From the NCBI RefSeq assembly GCF_004745955.1, contig NZ_SRLD01000023.1, forward strand, positions 24,094-88,093: 64,000 nucleotides of DNA. Direction: 5' to 3'. Made by a program: the position numbers and the translations under genes. Origin of the DNA: Hymenobacter elongatus (GTDB taxonomy: Bacteria; Bacteroidota; Bacteroidia; Cytophagales; Hymenobacteraceae). Shown here one piece after another: positions 1 through 8,733 of this stretch (positions are counted from its first letter, which is position 1; each line of letters opens with the position of its first letter). Under the pieces are notes generated by a model. The model was not told where the DNA came from. It was given only the letters and a program-made list of their open reading frames with translations, and did not search any database.

Positions 1-22
1 ACCTCTACCCAAACTGCCTTCA

Positions 23-568
23 ATGGAATCTTCTTCTACGCCAGATCTGCGCTATCCAATTGGTCACGCTTCCTTGCCCGACGAGCCGTTGAGCCAGGGT
101 GCCCGGTTGGCTTTGATTGCCAAAATTGCCGTGTTGCCCGACCAAGTACGCGCCGCCGTAGCGGGGCTCACGCCCGCGCAGCTCGACACGCCCTACCGCC
201 CCGATGGCTGGACAGTGCGCCAGGTTCTGCACCACCTGCCCGATTCGCACCTGAATTGTTACACCCGCTTTCGGCTGGCTCTCACGGAGGAAAACCCCAC
301 CGTGCGGCCCTACGACGAGCAGGCCTGGGCCGAGCTGCCCGATGTAGCGGCGACGCCCGTAGCGGTGTCGTTGGCGCTGCTGGAGGCTCTCCACATCCGC
401 TGGACCATTCTGCTGCGCCAGCTTACCGATGCGCAGTGGCAACGCACCTTTTATCATCCCGGTACGCAGCGTAGCTTTTCGCTGGATCAGGCGCTGGCTA
501 TGTACGCCTGGCACGGGCAGCACCATTTGGCGCATATTACGACGCTACGCCAGCGGGCAGGGTTTTAA
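23..568 (+). CDS. DinB/YfiT-family putative metal-dependent hydrolase or thiol transferase
   Basis: A 181-residue protein of the DinB/YfiT four-helix-bundle superfamily. Members bind a metal through three histidines; several Firmicutes relatives are bacillithiol transferases. Candidate ligands are the histidines in VLHHLPDSH (about residues 69-76) and in WHGQHHLAH near the C-terminus, the usual spacing for YfiT. The opening RYPIG also resembles YfiT-type proteins. Length is normal for the family. It stands alone on the + strand, ends at a bidirectional terminator and converges on mlaF. Family assignment is firm; the substrate cannot be read from the sequence. Confidence 0.85.
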   Translation: MESSSTPDLRYPIGHASLPDEPLSQGARLALIAKIAVLPDQVRAAVAGLTPAQLDTPYRPDGWTVRQVLHHLPDSHLNCYTRFRLALTEENPTVRPYDEQAWAELPDVAATPVAVSLALLEALHIRWTILLRQLTDAQWQRTFYHPGTQRSFSLDQALAMYAWHGQHHLAHITTLRQRAGF

Positions 569-590
569 AATCTATAGCGTACAAGCAGTA

Positions 591-626
591 AAAAAGCCTC
601 ATCAAATTCTTGATGAGGCTTTTTTA
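591..626. terminator. Bidirectional rho-independent terminator
   Basis: Hairpin with arms AAAAAAGCCTCATCAA and TTGATGAGGCTTTTTT, giving a T-run on both strands. It serves the convergent DinB-like gene and mlaF. Confidence 0.85.
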
Positions 627-645
627 GTATTGAGTAGGAGCGGGG

Positions 646-1455
646 CTATATATTGATGGCCTCGTCGGTAGTAGCGGCAGCCAAGCCGCCCTGGGCTTCT
701 TCGTCTACCTTTTTGGCGGCCCGCACCAAGCTGCTGCTGAAGATGAATTCCTTCAGCTCAGGCACCGTCGTATTCAGGATTTCGTCCTTGTTGCCATCCC
801 AGAGCTTCTGGCCTTTGTGCAGATAGATGATATGGTCGCCGATTTCGATAACGGAGTTCATATCGTGGGTGATGACGACGGTGGTAATGCCGTACTCGTG
901 GGTGATTTCGTAGATCAGCTCATCGATTTTGATGCTGGTCTGGGGGTCGAGGCCGGAGTTGGGCTCGTCGCAGAACAGGTAGGTACAGTTGGGCGCAATG
1001 GCGCGGGCAATACCGACACGCTTCTTCATGCCGCCCGATATTTCGGAGGGCATTTTGGTGCCCGCGTTTTCGAGGCCCACGCGCTTCAGGCAAAACTCCA
1101 CTCGGTCGCGGCGCTCCTCCTTGCTCATCTCGGGCGTGAGCATCTTGAGCGGAAATTCGGTGTTTTCGTACACCGTCATCGAGTCGAACAGCGCCCCGCC
1201 CTGGAAGAGCATTCCTATTTTACGCCGGATTTCCTGCTTGATATCCACCTTGTTATTAGTGAACACCAGACCATCGAAGGTAATGCTGCCCAGGTCCGGC
1301 TTCATGAGCCCGACAATGCACTGCAGCAGCACGCTTTTGCCGGTGCCGGAGCCGCCCAGCAACAGATTACACTTGCCCGTTTCGAAGGTGCAGGTGATTC
1401 CCTTCAGCACGGGGTTGCCATTGAAGGCTTTCTGAATGTTATGAACTTCAATCAT
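646..1455 (-). CDS. mlaF: ABC transporter ATP-binding protein, MlaF-like
   Basis: ATPase of 269 residues for an Mla-type phospholipid transporter, acting at the inner membrane with the permease encoded just upstream. Walker A GGSGTGKS is near residues 34-41, followed by the signature ISGGMKKR and Walker B FCDEPNSGLDP. The start is the ATG of MIEVHNIQKAF; upstream in-frame codons do not look like this family. The neighbour mlaE lies 111 bases upstream on the same strand. No mlaD-like MCE protein is next to it, so the substrate-binding subunit must lie elsewhere, which is not unusual in Bacteroidota. Confidence 0.88.
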   Translation of the reverse strand: MIEVHNIQKAFNGNPVLKGITCTFETGKCNLLLGGSGTGKSVLLQCIVGLMKPDLGSITFDGLVFTNNKVDIKQEIRRKIGMLFQGGALFDSMTVYENTEFPLKMLTPEMSKEERRDRVEFCLKRVGLENAGTKMPSEISGGMKKRVGIARAIAPNCTYLFCDEPNSGLDPQTSIKIDELIYEITHEYGITTVVITHDMNSVIEIGDHIIYLHKGQKLWDGNKDEILNTTVPELKEFIFSSSLVRAAKKVDEEAQGGLAAATTDEAINI

Positions 1456-1566
1456 GTGAGGTCTTAGAAACGAAGAACAGCCGGCCGAGGATTGCAACGC
1501 CGGGGAGCTGTGCCCCTAGCAACAGAATACTCGTGCGACCTTGAACCGCCTAACTTCAGTGCTCTT

Positions 1567-2298
1567 TTACAACAGAACCGCAGCCAAAACGTAGTCGGCC
1601 AGCAGGATAGCAATAATGGAGTTGGTAACGGCCCCGGTGCTGGCCGCGCCTACTTCCAGCGCGCCGCCTTTGGTGTAGTAGCCTTTATACGACGATATTG
1701 CCGACACCAAAAACGCAAATACGACCGATTTGATGAGAGCGAAGACAATATTATAAGGCACGAAGTCGGTGCGGATGCCCTCGATATACTCCTGCGCCGA
1801 CATGGCCCCGGACAGCGTGCCGGCCAAGTAGCCGCCCATAATGGAAAGCACCATCGCCAGAATAACCAGCAGCGGAAACATCAGCATGGCGGCCACAATC
1901 TTGGGTAGCACCAGGTAGGAAGCAGAGTTGATGCCCATCACTTCCAGCGCATCGACCTGTTCGGTGATGCGCATGGTGCCCAGCCCCCCGGCAATGCTGG
2001 AGCCTACCTTGCCGGCCAGTACAATGCTGGTGATGGTAGGAGCCAGCTCCAGAATCGTCATCTCGCGCACCATAAAGCCGATAGTCGACTTCGGAATCAG
2101 GGGATTGATGAGGTTGTAGGCAATCTGGACGCAGGTAACGGCCCCGATAAAGGCACTGACGATGGCGACAATGAATACCGAGTCGATGCCGATCAGGATG
2201 GCTTCGTCGAGCATGCGTTGCCACAGCACTTTGAAGCGCTCTTTCCGAACCAGCATGCTTTGCATGAAGATCAGGAATTCACCGAAGGTTTTGACCAT
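1567..2298 (-). CDS. mlaE: MlaE-family lipid ABC transporter permease
   Basis: Integral inner-membrane permease of 243 residues, partner of the ATPase downstream. It shows the MlaE pattern: an N-terminal amphipathic stretch (MVKTFGEFLIFMQSM), the segment FIGAVTCVQIAYNL, the conserved PKSTIGFMVREMTILELAPT region, the glycine-rich GKVGSSIAGGLGTMRITEQVDALEVMG signature region (about 27 residues) and a hydrophobic C-terminus ending DYVLAAVLL. The start at MVKTF gives the usual family length; longer in-frame extensions lack family features. Known family role: lipid trafficking between the membranes. Direction of transport is not deducible here. Confidence 0.9.
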   Translation of the reverse strand: MVKTFGEFLIFMQSMLVRKERFKVLWQRMLDEAILIGIDSVFIVAIVSAFIGAVTCVQIAYNLINPLIPKSTIGFMVREMTILELAPTITSIVLAGKVGSSIAGGLGTMRITEQVDALEVMGINSASYLVLPKIVAAMLMFPLLVILAMVLSIMGGYLAGTLSGAMSAQEYIEGIRTDFVPYNIVFALIKSVVFAFLVSAISSYKGYYTKGGALEVGAASTGAVTNSIIAILLADYVLAAVLL

Positions 2299-2411
2299 AA
2301 AAAGAAAACGGAAAGGATAAAAGCAGAAACTTGCGGTGCTGGAGCTAGGCGGCCAAAGCGCAGCGTAGGGCCAGCTCCCCATACGTAAAAACCAAAACCA
2401 CAAGCAAAGGA

Positions 2412-3125
2412 ATGCAAAAATATATCGTTGTCACGGGAGGTACGAAAGGAATTGGCCGCGCCATCGTCGAACGCTTCGCCCGGGCTGGCTTTGGCGTCGT
2501 CACCTGCGCCCGGTCGGCGGCCGACCTGGCCACGCTCACAACCTCACTGGGCCAGGAAATTCCCGGCGCAGTGCTGCACACGCTGGCCGCCGACCTGAGC
2601 CGCCCGGAAGAAACCAGGCGCTTCACCGATTTCGTGCAGGCGCTGGGCGTAGCGGTTGAGGTGCTGGTGAACAATACCGGCGCGTTTACTCCCGGCCGGC
2701 TGCAGGATGAGCCCGCCGACGGCTCGCAGCTGCGGCAGATGATCGACGTGAACCTCTACAGCGCCTACGACGTAACCCGCGCCCTGCTGCCCGGCCTGAT
2801 AGCGCGTCGGCAGGGCCACATCTTTAATATGTGCTCTACGGCCAGCATTATGGCGTATCCCAACGGCGGCTCCTACAGCATCGCCAAATTCGCGCTCTAC
2901 GGCATGACCAAGAGTCTGCGGGAGGAGCTAAAGGAGCACAACCTGCGCGTGACGGCCATTTTGCCCGGCGCTACGCTCACGGCCAGCTGGGAAGGCGTGG
3001 AGCTGCCTGCCGAACGATTTATTAAAGCCGAGGACGTCGCTGAAGCGGTTTTTGGCGCGTATTCCTTGTCGCCACAGGCCGTGATTGAGGAACTGCTCAT
3101 CCGCCCGCAGCTCGGCGACTTATAG
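2412..3125 (+). CDS. Short-chain dehydrogenase/reductase (SDR)
   Basis: A 237-residue classical SDR. The nucleotide-binding TGGTKGIG is near residues 7-14, an NNTG replaces the more common NNAG, and the catalytic set is a serine in MCSTAS plus YSIAK (YxxxK). The cofactor is probably NADPH, judging from the basic residue after the glycine motif (TKGIGR). It diverges from the mlaEF pair; only about 110 bases separate the starts, so the promoters must overlap. The substrate is unknown. A second SDR with a similar opening lies at 4062 and may be a paralogue. Confidence 0.87.
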   Translation: MQKYIVVTGGTKGIGRAIVERFARAGFGVVTCARSAADLATLTTSLGQEIPGAVLHTLAADLSRPEETRRFTDFVQALGVAVEVLVNNTGAFTPGRLQDEPADGSQLRQMIDVNLYSAYDVTRALLPGLIARRQGHIFNMCSTASIMAYPNGGSYSIAKFALYGMTKSLREELKEHNLRVTAILPGATLTASWEGVELPAERFIKAEDVAEAVFGAYSLSPQAVIEELLIRPQLGDL

Positions 3126-3147
3126 GAGCCTATTGGGGAGGTTATTG

Positions 3148-3222
3148 TTCTGTCCGGCTTCGGCTGCGCGGCCGCCAGATCAAGCAGGACGTTCGACAGA
3201 CTTCCTAAACAGCTTCATAATC
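3148..3222. repeat. Half copy of the REP-like palindromic family
   Basis: Contains CAAGCAGGACGTTCGACAGA followed by CTTCCTAAACAGCTTC. The same blocks flank larger palindromes at 8488-8663 and 56271-56450. Only one arm is present here. It lies between two convergent genes. Confidence 0.5.
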
Positions 3223-3269
3223 TTAAACGTGCTTTAAGCCGAAAACCGGTGAACGTTCGCAGTCCGACG

Positions 3270-4052
3270 TTATTTCTGCTGCACTACCTGGCCTTTGCCG
3301 GTCACTTTGATGTCGGTTTTGAGTGGGGCACCCTGGTAAAATAACGTACCCACGCCCGCGTTGATGCCACCCAGAAATTCGGTGGCGCGTACGCGGGCAT
3401 TGCCCTCACTATCAGCATTGAAGCGAAAAAAACAGCGCTTGGTTTGCAGGCCATCGGCGTATAAGGTGCCACTGCCCCCCACCAGCATCGTGAATTCGTC
3501 GGCCTCGCCTCGTAGGTTGATGTTGCCCAACTCGTACATATCCAGGTTCACGTACTGGCTGGTGATGTCGAGGTCGTAGTCGCCGGCGCCCACGAGGTGG
3601 CAGAAGAGCGAATCGGCACGGAAGTTACTGGCAGTGCTGATGTTGCCCTGGCCGCGCAGAAATATATCGTGGAGCTTAGGCAGATGCACCGTAACCTCGC
3701 GGGGCGTGTCGTAGGTCCGGACCCAGTTGCAGCGGCTGGTATTGTGAATAACCAGCGCGCCGTTCTCCACCCTGAGCTCAATATCTTCCTGTAGGTTTTT
3801 GCCGGCCCGCACTTCGGCGTAGGTTGCCGCGTCCTGCACCAACGTTACATCCACGTTGTCGTAGGCTAGTATTACCTGAAACGCCGCCAGGTCGCGCCGC
3901 TCGGTCACTACCTTGCCGGTACTTTTCAGGCAATCCATCTCGTGGCCGTCGCCGCAGCCAGCCACGCCCAGCGCTGCGGCCGCCAGGCCGGTGCCAGCAC
4001 TATAAACCCGCGCCGTGCGCTTAACTTGCGACCAAATGCTACTCCGAAACAT
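3270..4052 (-). CDS. DUF2807 (head GIN domain) lipoprotein
   Basis: A 260-residue exported protein. The N-terminus has basic residues, the hydrophobic stretch TGLAAAALGVAG and then a cysteine, as in a lipoprotein signal (LGVAGC). The body matches the DUF2807 putative adhesin fold: a conserved start near RRDLAAFQVILAYDNVDVTL, then repeated short beta strands rich in G, N and D (for example GAGDYDLDI and GSGTLYADG). It probably sits in the outer membrane facing the periplasm or the surface. The chosen ATG lies only 9 bases from the divergent ATG at 4062, so its promoter would lie inside the neighbour's coding sequence. Function beyond the family is unknown. Confidence 0.8.
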   Translation of the reverse strand: MFRSSIWSQVKRTARVYSAGTGLAAAALGVAGCGDGHEMDCLKSTGKVVTERRDLAAFQVILAYDNVDVTLVQDAATYAEVRAGKNLQEDIELRVENGALVIHNTSRCNWVRTYDTPREVTVHLPKLHDIFLRGQGNISTASNFRADSLFCHLVGAGDYDLDITSQYVNLDMYELGNINLRGEADEFTMLVGGSGTLYADGLQTKRCFFRFNADSEGNARVRATEFLGGINAGVGTLFYQGAPLKTDIKVTGKGQVVQQK

Positions 4053-4061
4053 CTCTACACT

Positions 4062-4757
4062 ATGGACCTGACGGGCAAGATAGCCATTCTGACGGGCGTC
4101 AGCAAAGGAATTGGCCGGGCTACGGCCGAGGCCTTGCTGGCCCACGGAGCCATTGTGGCGGGCTGGGGCCGCACCGCCCCCACCGGATTGCGGCACGAGC
4201 GGTTTCATTTTTTCGCCTGCGACGTGCGCGACGAGGTGGCCGTGCAGGAAGCCTACGTGAATACGCGCCGGGAGCTGGGCGAGGAAATTCACGTGTTGGT
4301 CAATAACGCCGGACTCGGTATTTCCGGTGAAGTCGACGGGTTCTCATCCGACGACTGGAAGCTGATGTTCGACACCAATGTGCACGGGCTGTTCTACTGC
4401 ACGAAGGCGGTGTTGGCCCAGATGAAAAAGCAGCAGCTGGGTCATATTATCAACATCTGCTCCATTGCCGGCACCACGGGCATCGAGAAAATGAGTGGCT
4501 ACTGCGCCACGAAGTTCGCGGTGCGGGGCTTCTCGCAGTCATTGTACAAAGAGGTGCGGGCCGATGGTATCAAGGTGACGTGCCTGTATCCGGGCTCCAC
4601 CGAAACTAACTTCTTTGACGAAATTCCCGGCACTGCGGCCAATGCTTCGATGATGCAACCCCAGGATATTGCCGCTACTATTATCTACGCCCTGCAAACA
4701 CCTTTCAACTTCCATCTGGTGGATATTGAAATGCGGCCGTTGCAGCCGAAAAAATAA
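4062..4757 (+). CDS. Short-chain dehydrogenase/reductase, 3-ketoacyl-reductase-like
   Basis: A 231-residue SDR with TGVSKGIG near residues 10-17, NNAG, a serine in ICSIAGT and YCATK as the catalytic tyrosine-lysine pair. The sequence around MKKQQLGHIINICS and KVTCLYPGSTETNF resembles FabG-like and YdfG-like reductases; the exact substrate cannot be assigned. The start at MDLTGKIAILTG fits the family; the in-frame extension upstream reads into the opposite gene. gldA follows 38 bases downstream, which could be read-through or chance. Confidence 0.87.
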   Translation: MDLTGKIAILTGVSKGIGRATAEALLAHGAIVAGWGRTAPTGLRHERFHFFACDVRDEVAVQEAYVNTRRELGEEIHVLVNNAGLGISGEVDGFSSDDWKLMFDTNVHGLFYCTKAVLAQMKKQQLGHIINICSIAGTTGIEKMSGYCATKFAVRGFSQSLYKEVRADGIKVTCLYPGSTETNFFDEIPGTAANASMMQPQDIAATIIYALQTPFNFHLVDIEMRPLQPKK

Positions 4758-4795
4758 CTCCCGGGCACCACCCGGCTTCAGGACACGCTTACTCC

Positions 4796-5704
4796 ATGGT
4801 CGAAGTACAACAGCTTAGTAAACTTTTTGGGACGCAGGCGGCCGTCAATGGTATTTCATTTTCGGTGGGCAAAGGCGAAATTCTGGGCTTTCTGGGGCCG
4901 AATGGTGCGGGCAAATCCACGACGATGAAGATAGCCACGGGCTACTTGCCGCCCAGCAGCGGCACCGTGACGCTCGACGGCTACGACGTGCAGACCGATG
5001 CCCTAGAAGTACGCCGTCGCGTGGGGTATCTGCCCGAGCACAACCCGCTATATCTGGATATGTACGTGCACGAGTACCTCGAATTTATCGGCTCGGTGCA
5101 CGGCCTCACCGGTGCACGGTGCCGGAGCCGGGTGCGCGAAATGGTAGACCGCGTGGGCTTGGGCCGCGAGCAGAACAAGCTCATTGGGGCCTTGTCGAAA
5201 GGCTACCGGCAGCGCGTAGGTTTGGCGCAGGCCCTCATTCACGACCCCGGCGTACTGATTCTGGACGAGCCCACCACCGGCCTCGACCCGAATCAGATTG
5301 GCGAAATCCGGACCCTGATCCGGGAGCTGGGCCAGGACAAAACCGTTATTTTCAGCACTCATATTCTGCCCGAAGTCACGGCCTTGTGCAGCCGGGTGGT
5401 CATCATCAACCGGGGCCAGCTGGTGGCCGACAGCCCGGTTTCGGCGCTGGGGAGCCGGGCGGCGGGCGAAACTATCATCCGCGCCGAGTTTGAGCAGCCC
5501 ATCGATACTGCGCCGCTGCGGGCCTTGCCCGGAATACTGGGCGTAGAAGCCGAAGCGGGCAACCGCTACCGCATTCGGGCGGCGGGCGGGGCCGATCTGC
5601 GCGGGGCCATTTCGCGCCTGGCGGCGCAGCAAGAGTGGGTACTGCTCGGGCTGCGGCAGGAAGAGCAGTCGTTGGAGCAGGTGTTTCAGGAGCTGACGAA
5701 ATAA
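4796..5704 (+). CDS. gldA: Gliding motility ABC transporter ATP-binding protein GldA
   Basis: ATPase of 302 residues, the usual GldA length. Walker A GPNGAGKST is near residues 37-45, followed by the signature LSKGYRQRVGLAQALI and Walker B LILDEPTTGLDPNQ. The C-terminal part (about residues 215-302) is the extra regulatory region seen in GldA/CcmA-type ATPases. GldA works with GldF and GldG, which follow on the same strand, and this order supports the assignment. In Flavobacterium the complex is needed for gliding. Here gldA is separated from gldF by about 150 bases carrying repeat debris. Confidence 0.92.
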   Translation: MVEVQQLSKLFGTQAAVNGISFSVGKGEILGFLGPNGAGKSTTMKIATGYLPPSSGTVTLDGYDVQTDALEVRRRVGYLPEHNPLYLDMYVHEYLEFIGSVHGLTGARCRSRVREMVDRVGLGREQNKLIGALSKGYRQRVGLAQALIHDPGVLILDEPTTGLDPNQIGEIRTLIRELGQDKTVIFSTHILPEVTALCSRVVIINRGQLVADSPVSALGSRAAGETIIRAEFEQPIDTAPLRALPGILGVEAEAGNRYRIRAAGGADLRGAISRLAAQQEWVLLGLRQEEQSLEQVFQELTK

Positions 5705-5853
5705 ATAATGCGTGACTACAACAGGCTGTCCTGTCGAGCCCAGGCGAGACCCCTCGCGTGCTGACGTTACCCCGGTCTCGATTGCCAGTGCAAGCGCGAT
5801 GCTTCGGCTTCGCCGCTGCACGACAGACAAGCTTCACATCTATTCCATACCTG
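5705..5853. repeat. gldA-gldF spacer with degenerate REP-like sequence
   Basis: Contains GATGCTTCGGCTTCGCCG followed by GCACGACAGACAAGCTTC, a decayed relative of the GATGCTTCGACTGCGCTCAG arm found in the palindromes elsewhere. No coding sequence is recognised. Confidence 0.4.
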
Positions 5854-6579
5854 ATGTTTGCCATTCTCCGCAAAGAATTCAACGCCTTCCTTAGCTCGCC
5901 GGTGGCCTATGTGGTTATCGGGGTGTTTCTGGTGGCCACCGGCCTGTTCGTATGGGTATTTCCGGATAGTAGCGTGCTGGAATATGGCTACGCCGACCTG
6001 CAAACCCTTTTCAACATGGCTCCCTGGATTTTTCTGTTCCTGATTCCGGCCATTACCATGCGCACTTTTGCCGAGGAGAAAAAGGCTGGTACCATCGAGC
6101 TGCTGCTCACCCGGCCGCTTACCGACGGGCAAATTATTGGGGGCAAGTACTTGGCTTGCCTGCTCTTGGCGCTGCTGGCTCTGGTGCCCACGCTGCTGTA
6201 CTATTACTCGGTGTATCAGCTCGGCAACCCCGTCGGCAACATCGACTCGGCCGCGACGGTCGGCTCCTACCTGGGGCTGGCGCTGCTGGCGGCGGTTTTC
6301 GCGGCTATCGGCATTTTCGCCTCCGCTATTACCCGCGACCAGATCATTGCGTTTCTCGTGGCCGTGGTGGGGTGCTTTCTGGTGTATTCCGGCTTCGATT
6401 CCCTGGCTTCTGTTTTCGACGGTTCCCCGGCTTACTACATCGGGCAGCTCGGTATTGCCGCCCACTACCGCGACATCAGCAAAGGCCTGATTGACTCCCG
6501 CGACCTGACCTATTTTCTCAGCCTGATTGTGGGGCTGCTGCTGGCTACCAGGCTGGTGCTGCAAAGCCGCAACTGGTAA
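5854..6579 (+). CDS. gldF: Gliding motility ABC transporter permease GldF
   Basis: Permease of 241 residues, the normal GldF length. It opens MFAILRKEFNAFLSSPVAYVVIG, shows the hallmark RTFAEEKKAGTIELLLTRPL loop of ABC-2 permeases, and carries about six hydrophobic segments. The start at MFAIL is chosen because it matches GldF; upstream codons lie in repeat-like spacer. It should pair with GldA (upstream) and GldG (downstream) in the inner membrane. Confidence 0.93.
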   Translation: MFAILRKEFNAFLSSPVAYVVIGVFLVATGLFVWVFPDSSVLEYGYADLQTLFNMAPWIFLFLIPAITMRTFAEEKKAGTIELLLTRPLTDGQIIGGKYLACLLLALLALVPTLLYYYSVYQLGNPVGNIDSAATVGSYLGLALLAAVFAAIGIFASAITRDQIIAFLVAVVGCFLVYSGFDSLASVFDGSPAYYIGQLGIAAHYRDISKGLIDSRDLTYFLSLIVGLLLATRLVLQSRNW

Positions 6580-6728
6580 CCCCACCCCAACCCCTCCCCT
6601 CCGCGAGAGGGGCTCTAGCTTTAGATTTTAAATAGTATTTGTCCGCCGCAAGTCTCCTGAAACTCCTTGCTCTAGCCTCCGCTTTAGAACTAGAGCTCCT
6701 CTCCCGAAGGGGAGGGGTTGGGGTGGGG
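6580..6728. repeat. Long inverted repeat between gldF and gldG
   Basis: Perfect 21-base arms at 6580-6600 and 6708-6728 (CCCCACCCCAACCCCTCCCC on the left, its complement on the right). The arms extend imperfectly inwards through GAGAGGGGCTCTAG and CTAGAGCTCCTCTC. It begins right after the gldF stop and ends 13 bases before the gldG start. There is no T-run on the + strand, so it is not a standard terminator. Confidence 0.85.
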
Positions 6729-6741
6729 CCCACGAAAGAAT

Positions 6742-8451
6742 ATGCCCGAACAACCCGCCACAACGCCCCAAACCCGCAAAAGCCGCGACCTGATCCACTT
6801 TCTAGTAGTGATAGGTGGGCTGCTCTTGCTCAACTTCCTGGGCCAGCAGTTCTTCTTTCGCCTCGACCTGACCCAGGAAAAGCGCTACACTATGTCTGGG
6901 GCTACCAAGCAGCTGCTCGAAAATCTGCCGCAGCCCGTCACGGTTACGGTGTATCTGGATGGCGACTTTCCGCCCGGCTTCCGCCGCCTGCAGCAGGCCG
7001 TGCGCGAAACCCTGAACGAAATGCAGGTGTACGGCGGCTCCAACCTGCACTACGTGTTCGTCGACCCCTCAGCGGCCGGCACCGAAAAGGCCCGCAACGA
7101 GTACTATGCCGCACTGCTGAAAAAAGGCCTGCGCCCCACCAACCTCGGGGCCAATGAAAACGGCAAGCGCGTCGAAAAAATTATTTTTCCCTGGGCCACC
7201 GTGGCCGGCGGCGGCAAGGAGCAGCAGGTACTGCTGCTGCGCGGCAACCAGGCGGCCCCCTCCGACGTGCGCCTCAACCAAAGCATCGAAGGCCTCGAAT
7301 ATGAAGTGGCCAGCGCCATCCGGAAGCTCAACCCCGGCCAGCGCCAGCGCATCGGGGTGCTGGAAGGCCACGGCGAGCTGAGCAACGCCGAAGCTGGCGA
7401 CATCATTGGCTCGTTACAGCAGTTCTACGACGTATTTCGGGTAGACCTCAGCAAAACGCGGCCCCAGGACCTACGCACGCTCAGCGCCATCATCGTGGCC
7501 AAGCCCTCCACGGCCTATTCCGAAGCCGAGAAGTTCCGGCTCGACCAGTTCATCACGCACGGCGGCCACGCGCTGTTTTTCGTGGATGCCATGCGGGTGA
7601 ATCTGGATAGCGCCAACCGGGGCGGCATGCTGTCTTTCCCGTTGCAACTCAACCTGGATGATCTGCTCTTCAAATACGGCGCGCGCATCAACCCCGATCT
7701 GCTGCTCGACCTCAATTCCGGCGTGATTCCCCTGGTAACGGGCACCGAGGGCAACAAGCCCAAAGTAGAGGCCATGCCGTGGCAGTTTTACCCACTCATC
7801 AACAACTTCAGCAAGCACCCCATCACCCGCAACCTCGACGCGGTGTACACCAAGTTCGTCAGCACCATCGACACGGTGAAGGCCGCCGGTATCCGCAAAA
7901 CGCCGTTGCTCTTCACTTCGCGCTACACCCGCGTGCTGCCCGCGCCAGTGCCCGTCAACTTCAACGATGCCCGCCTGGAGCCCAACCAAAAGCTCTACCA
8001 GGAACGCTTCAAGCCAGTGGGCTATCTGCTCGAAGGCCAGTTTGCCTCCCTCTACGCCAACCGGGCCGAGCCCGGCACCAGTAACTTTCAGCCCGCTGTT
8101 TCTCCCGGCAGCAAGCCCGCGAAAGTGCTCGTCTTGTCCGACGGTGACTTCGTGCGCTCGGAGCTGGACCCCAAAACCGGCAACCCCTACCGCCTGGGCT
8201 TCGACCGCCTCGCCAACACCGAATTCGCCAACCGCGAGCTGGTCCTCAATGCCGTTGATTACATGCTCGACGAAAGCGGCCTAATCAGTGTGCGCGGCAA
8301 GCAAATTACCCTGCGCCCCCTGGATAAGCTCAAGGTCATCGAGCAAAAAAGCCGCTGGCAGCTCCTGAACCTGGTAGCGCCGCTGGTGCTGCTGGGCGTG
8401 TTCGGCGCTGTGCGGACGTGGCGGAGAAAGCAGCGGTATGCCCGGTTTTAA
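6742..8451 (+). CDS. gldG: Gliding motility ABC transporter component GldG
   Basis: A 569-residue protein of the GldG/ABC-type auxiliary family. One transmembrane segment lies near residues 18-36 (FLVVIGGLLLLNFLGQQ), a large periplasmic domain follows with the family opening RLDLTQEKRYTMSGATKQLLENL, and a second segment is near the C-terminus (LVAPLVLLGVFGAVRTW). The start at MPEQPATT follows the repeat-rich spacer; the longer frame starts inside the inverted repeat. It completes the GldA-F-G complex. Confidence 0.92.
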   Translation: MPEQPATTPQTRKSRDLIHFLVVIGGLLLLNFLGQQFFFRLDLTQEKRYTMSGATKQLLENLPQPVTVTVYLDGDFPPGFRRLQQAVRETLNEMQVYGGSNLHYVFVDPSAAGTEKARNEYYAALLKKGLRPTNLGANENGKRVEKIIFPWATVAGGGKEQQVLLLRGNQAAPSDVRLNQSIEGLEYEVASAIRKLNPGQRQRIGVLEGHGELSNAEAGDIIGSLQQFYDVFRVDLSKTRPQDLRTLSAIIVAKPSTAYSEAEKFRLDQFITHGGHALFFVDAMRVNLDSANRGGMLSFPLQLNLDDLLFKYGARINPDLLLDLNSGVIPLVTGTEGNKPKVEAMPWQFYPLINNFSKHPITRNLDAVYTKFVSTIDTVKAAGIRKTPLLFTSRYTRVLPAPVPVNFNDARLEPNQKLYQERFKPVGYLLEGQFASLYANRAEPGTSNFQPAVSPGSKPAKVLVLSDGDFVRSELDPKTGNPYRLGFDRLANTEFANRELVLNAVDYMLDESGLISVRGKQITLRPLDKLKVIEQKSRWQLLNLVAPLVLLGVFGAVRTWRRKQRYARF

Positions 8452-8487
8452 AACCGCCTGCTTTGCTACTAGCCATGAGGAGGCTAT

Positions 8488-8663
8488 GAAGCTATTTAGG
8501 AAGTCGGTATAATCACTTCAGAACGTCATGCTGAGCGCAGTCGCAGCATCTCTACCGCTTCGTTGAGTCGGCATTGATTACTAATGCGGTAGAGATGCTT
8601 CGACTGCGCTCAGCATGACGTTCGACAAGCTGCATGACGTTCGACAGACTTCTTAAATAGCCT
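8488..8663. repeat. REP-like palindrome with outer flanking arms
   Basis: Inner arms 8521-8558 and 8586-8623 (GAACGTCATGCTGAGCGCAG to TACCGC, and its near-complement) enclose a 27-base loop. Outer blocks GCTATTTAGGAAGTC and GACTTCTTAAATAGC form a second, flanking inverted repeat. The whole 8452-8733 gap contains no gene. Confidence 0.85.
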
Positions 8664-8733
8664 CTACATGTCATCTAAATTGGGAAGGTATAAATCCGAA
8701 AATTCTGAGGATGAAGTAGCCACCAAGTTCGCA

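Noticed and set aside
5767..6585. Frame opposite gldF
   Set aside because: Same cause; composition is histidine- and glutamine-rich with no motif, and gldF is certain.
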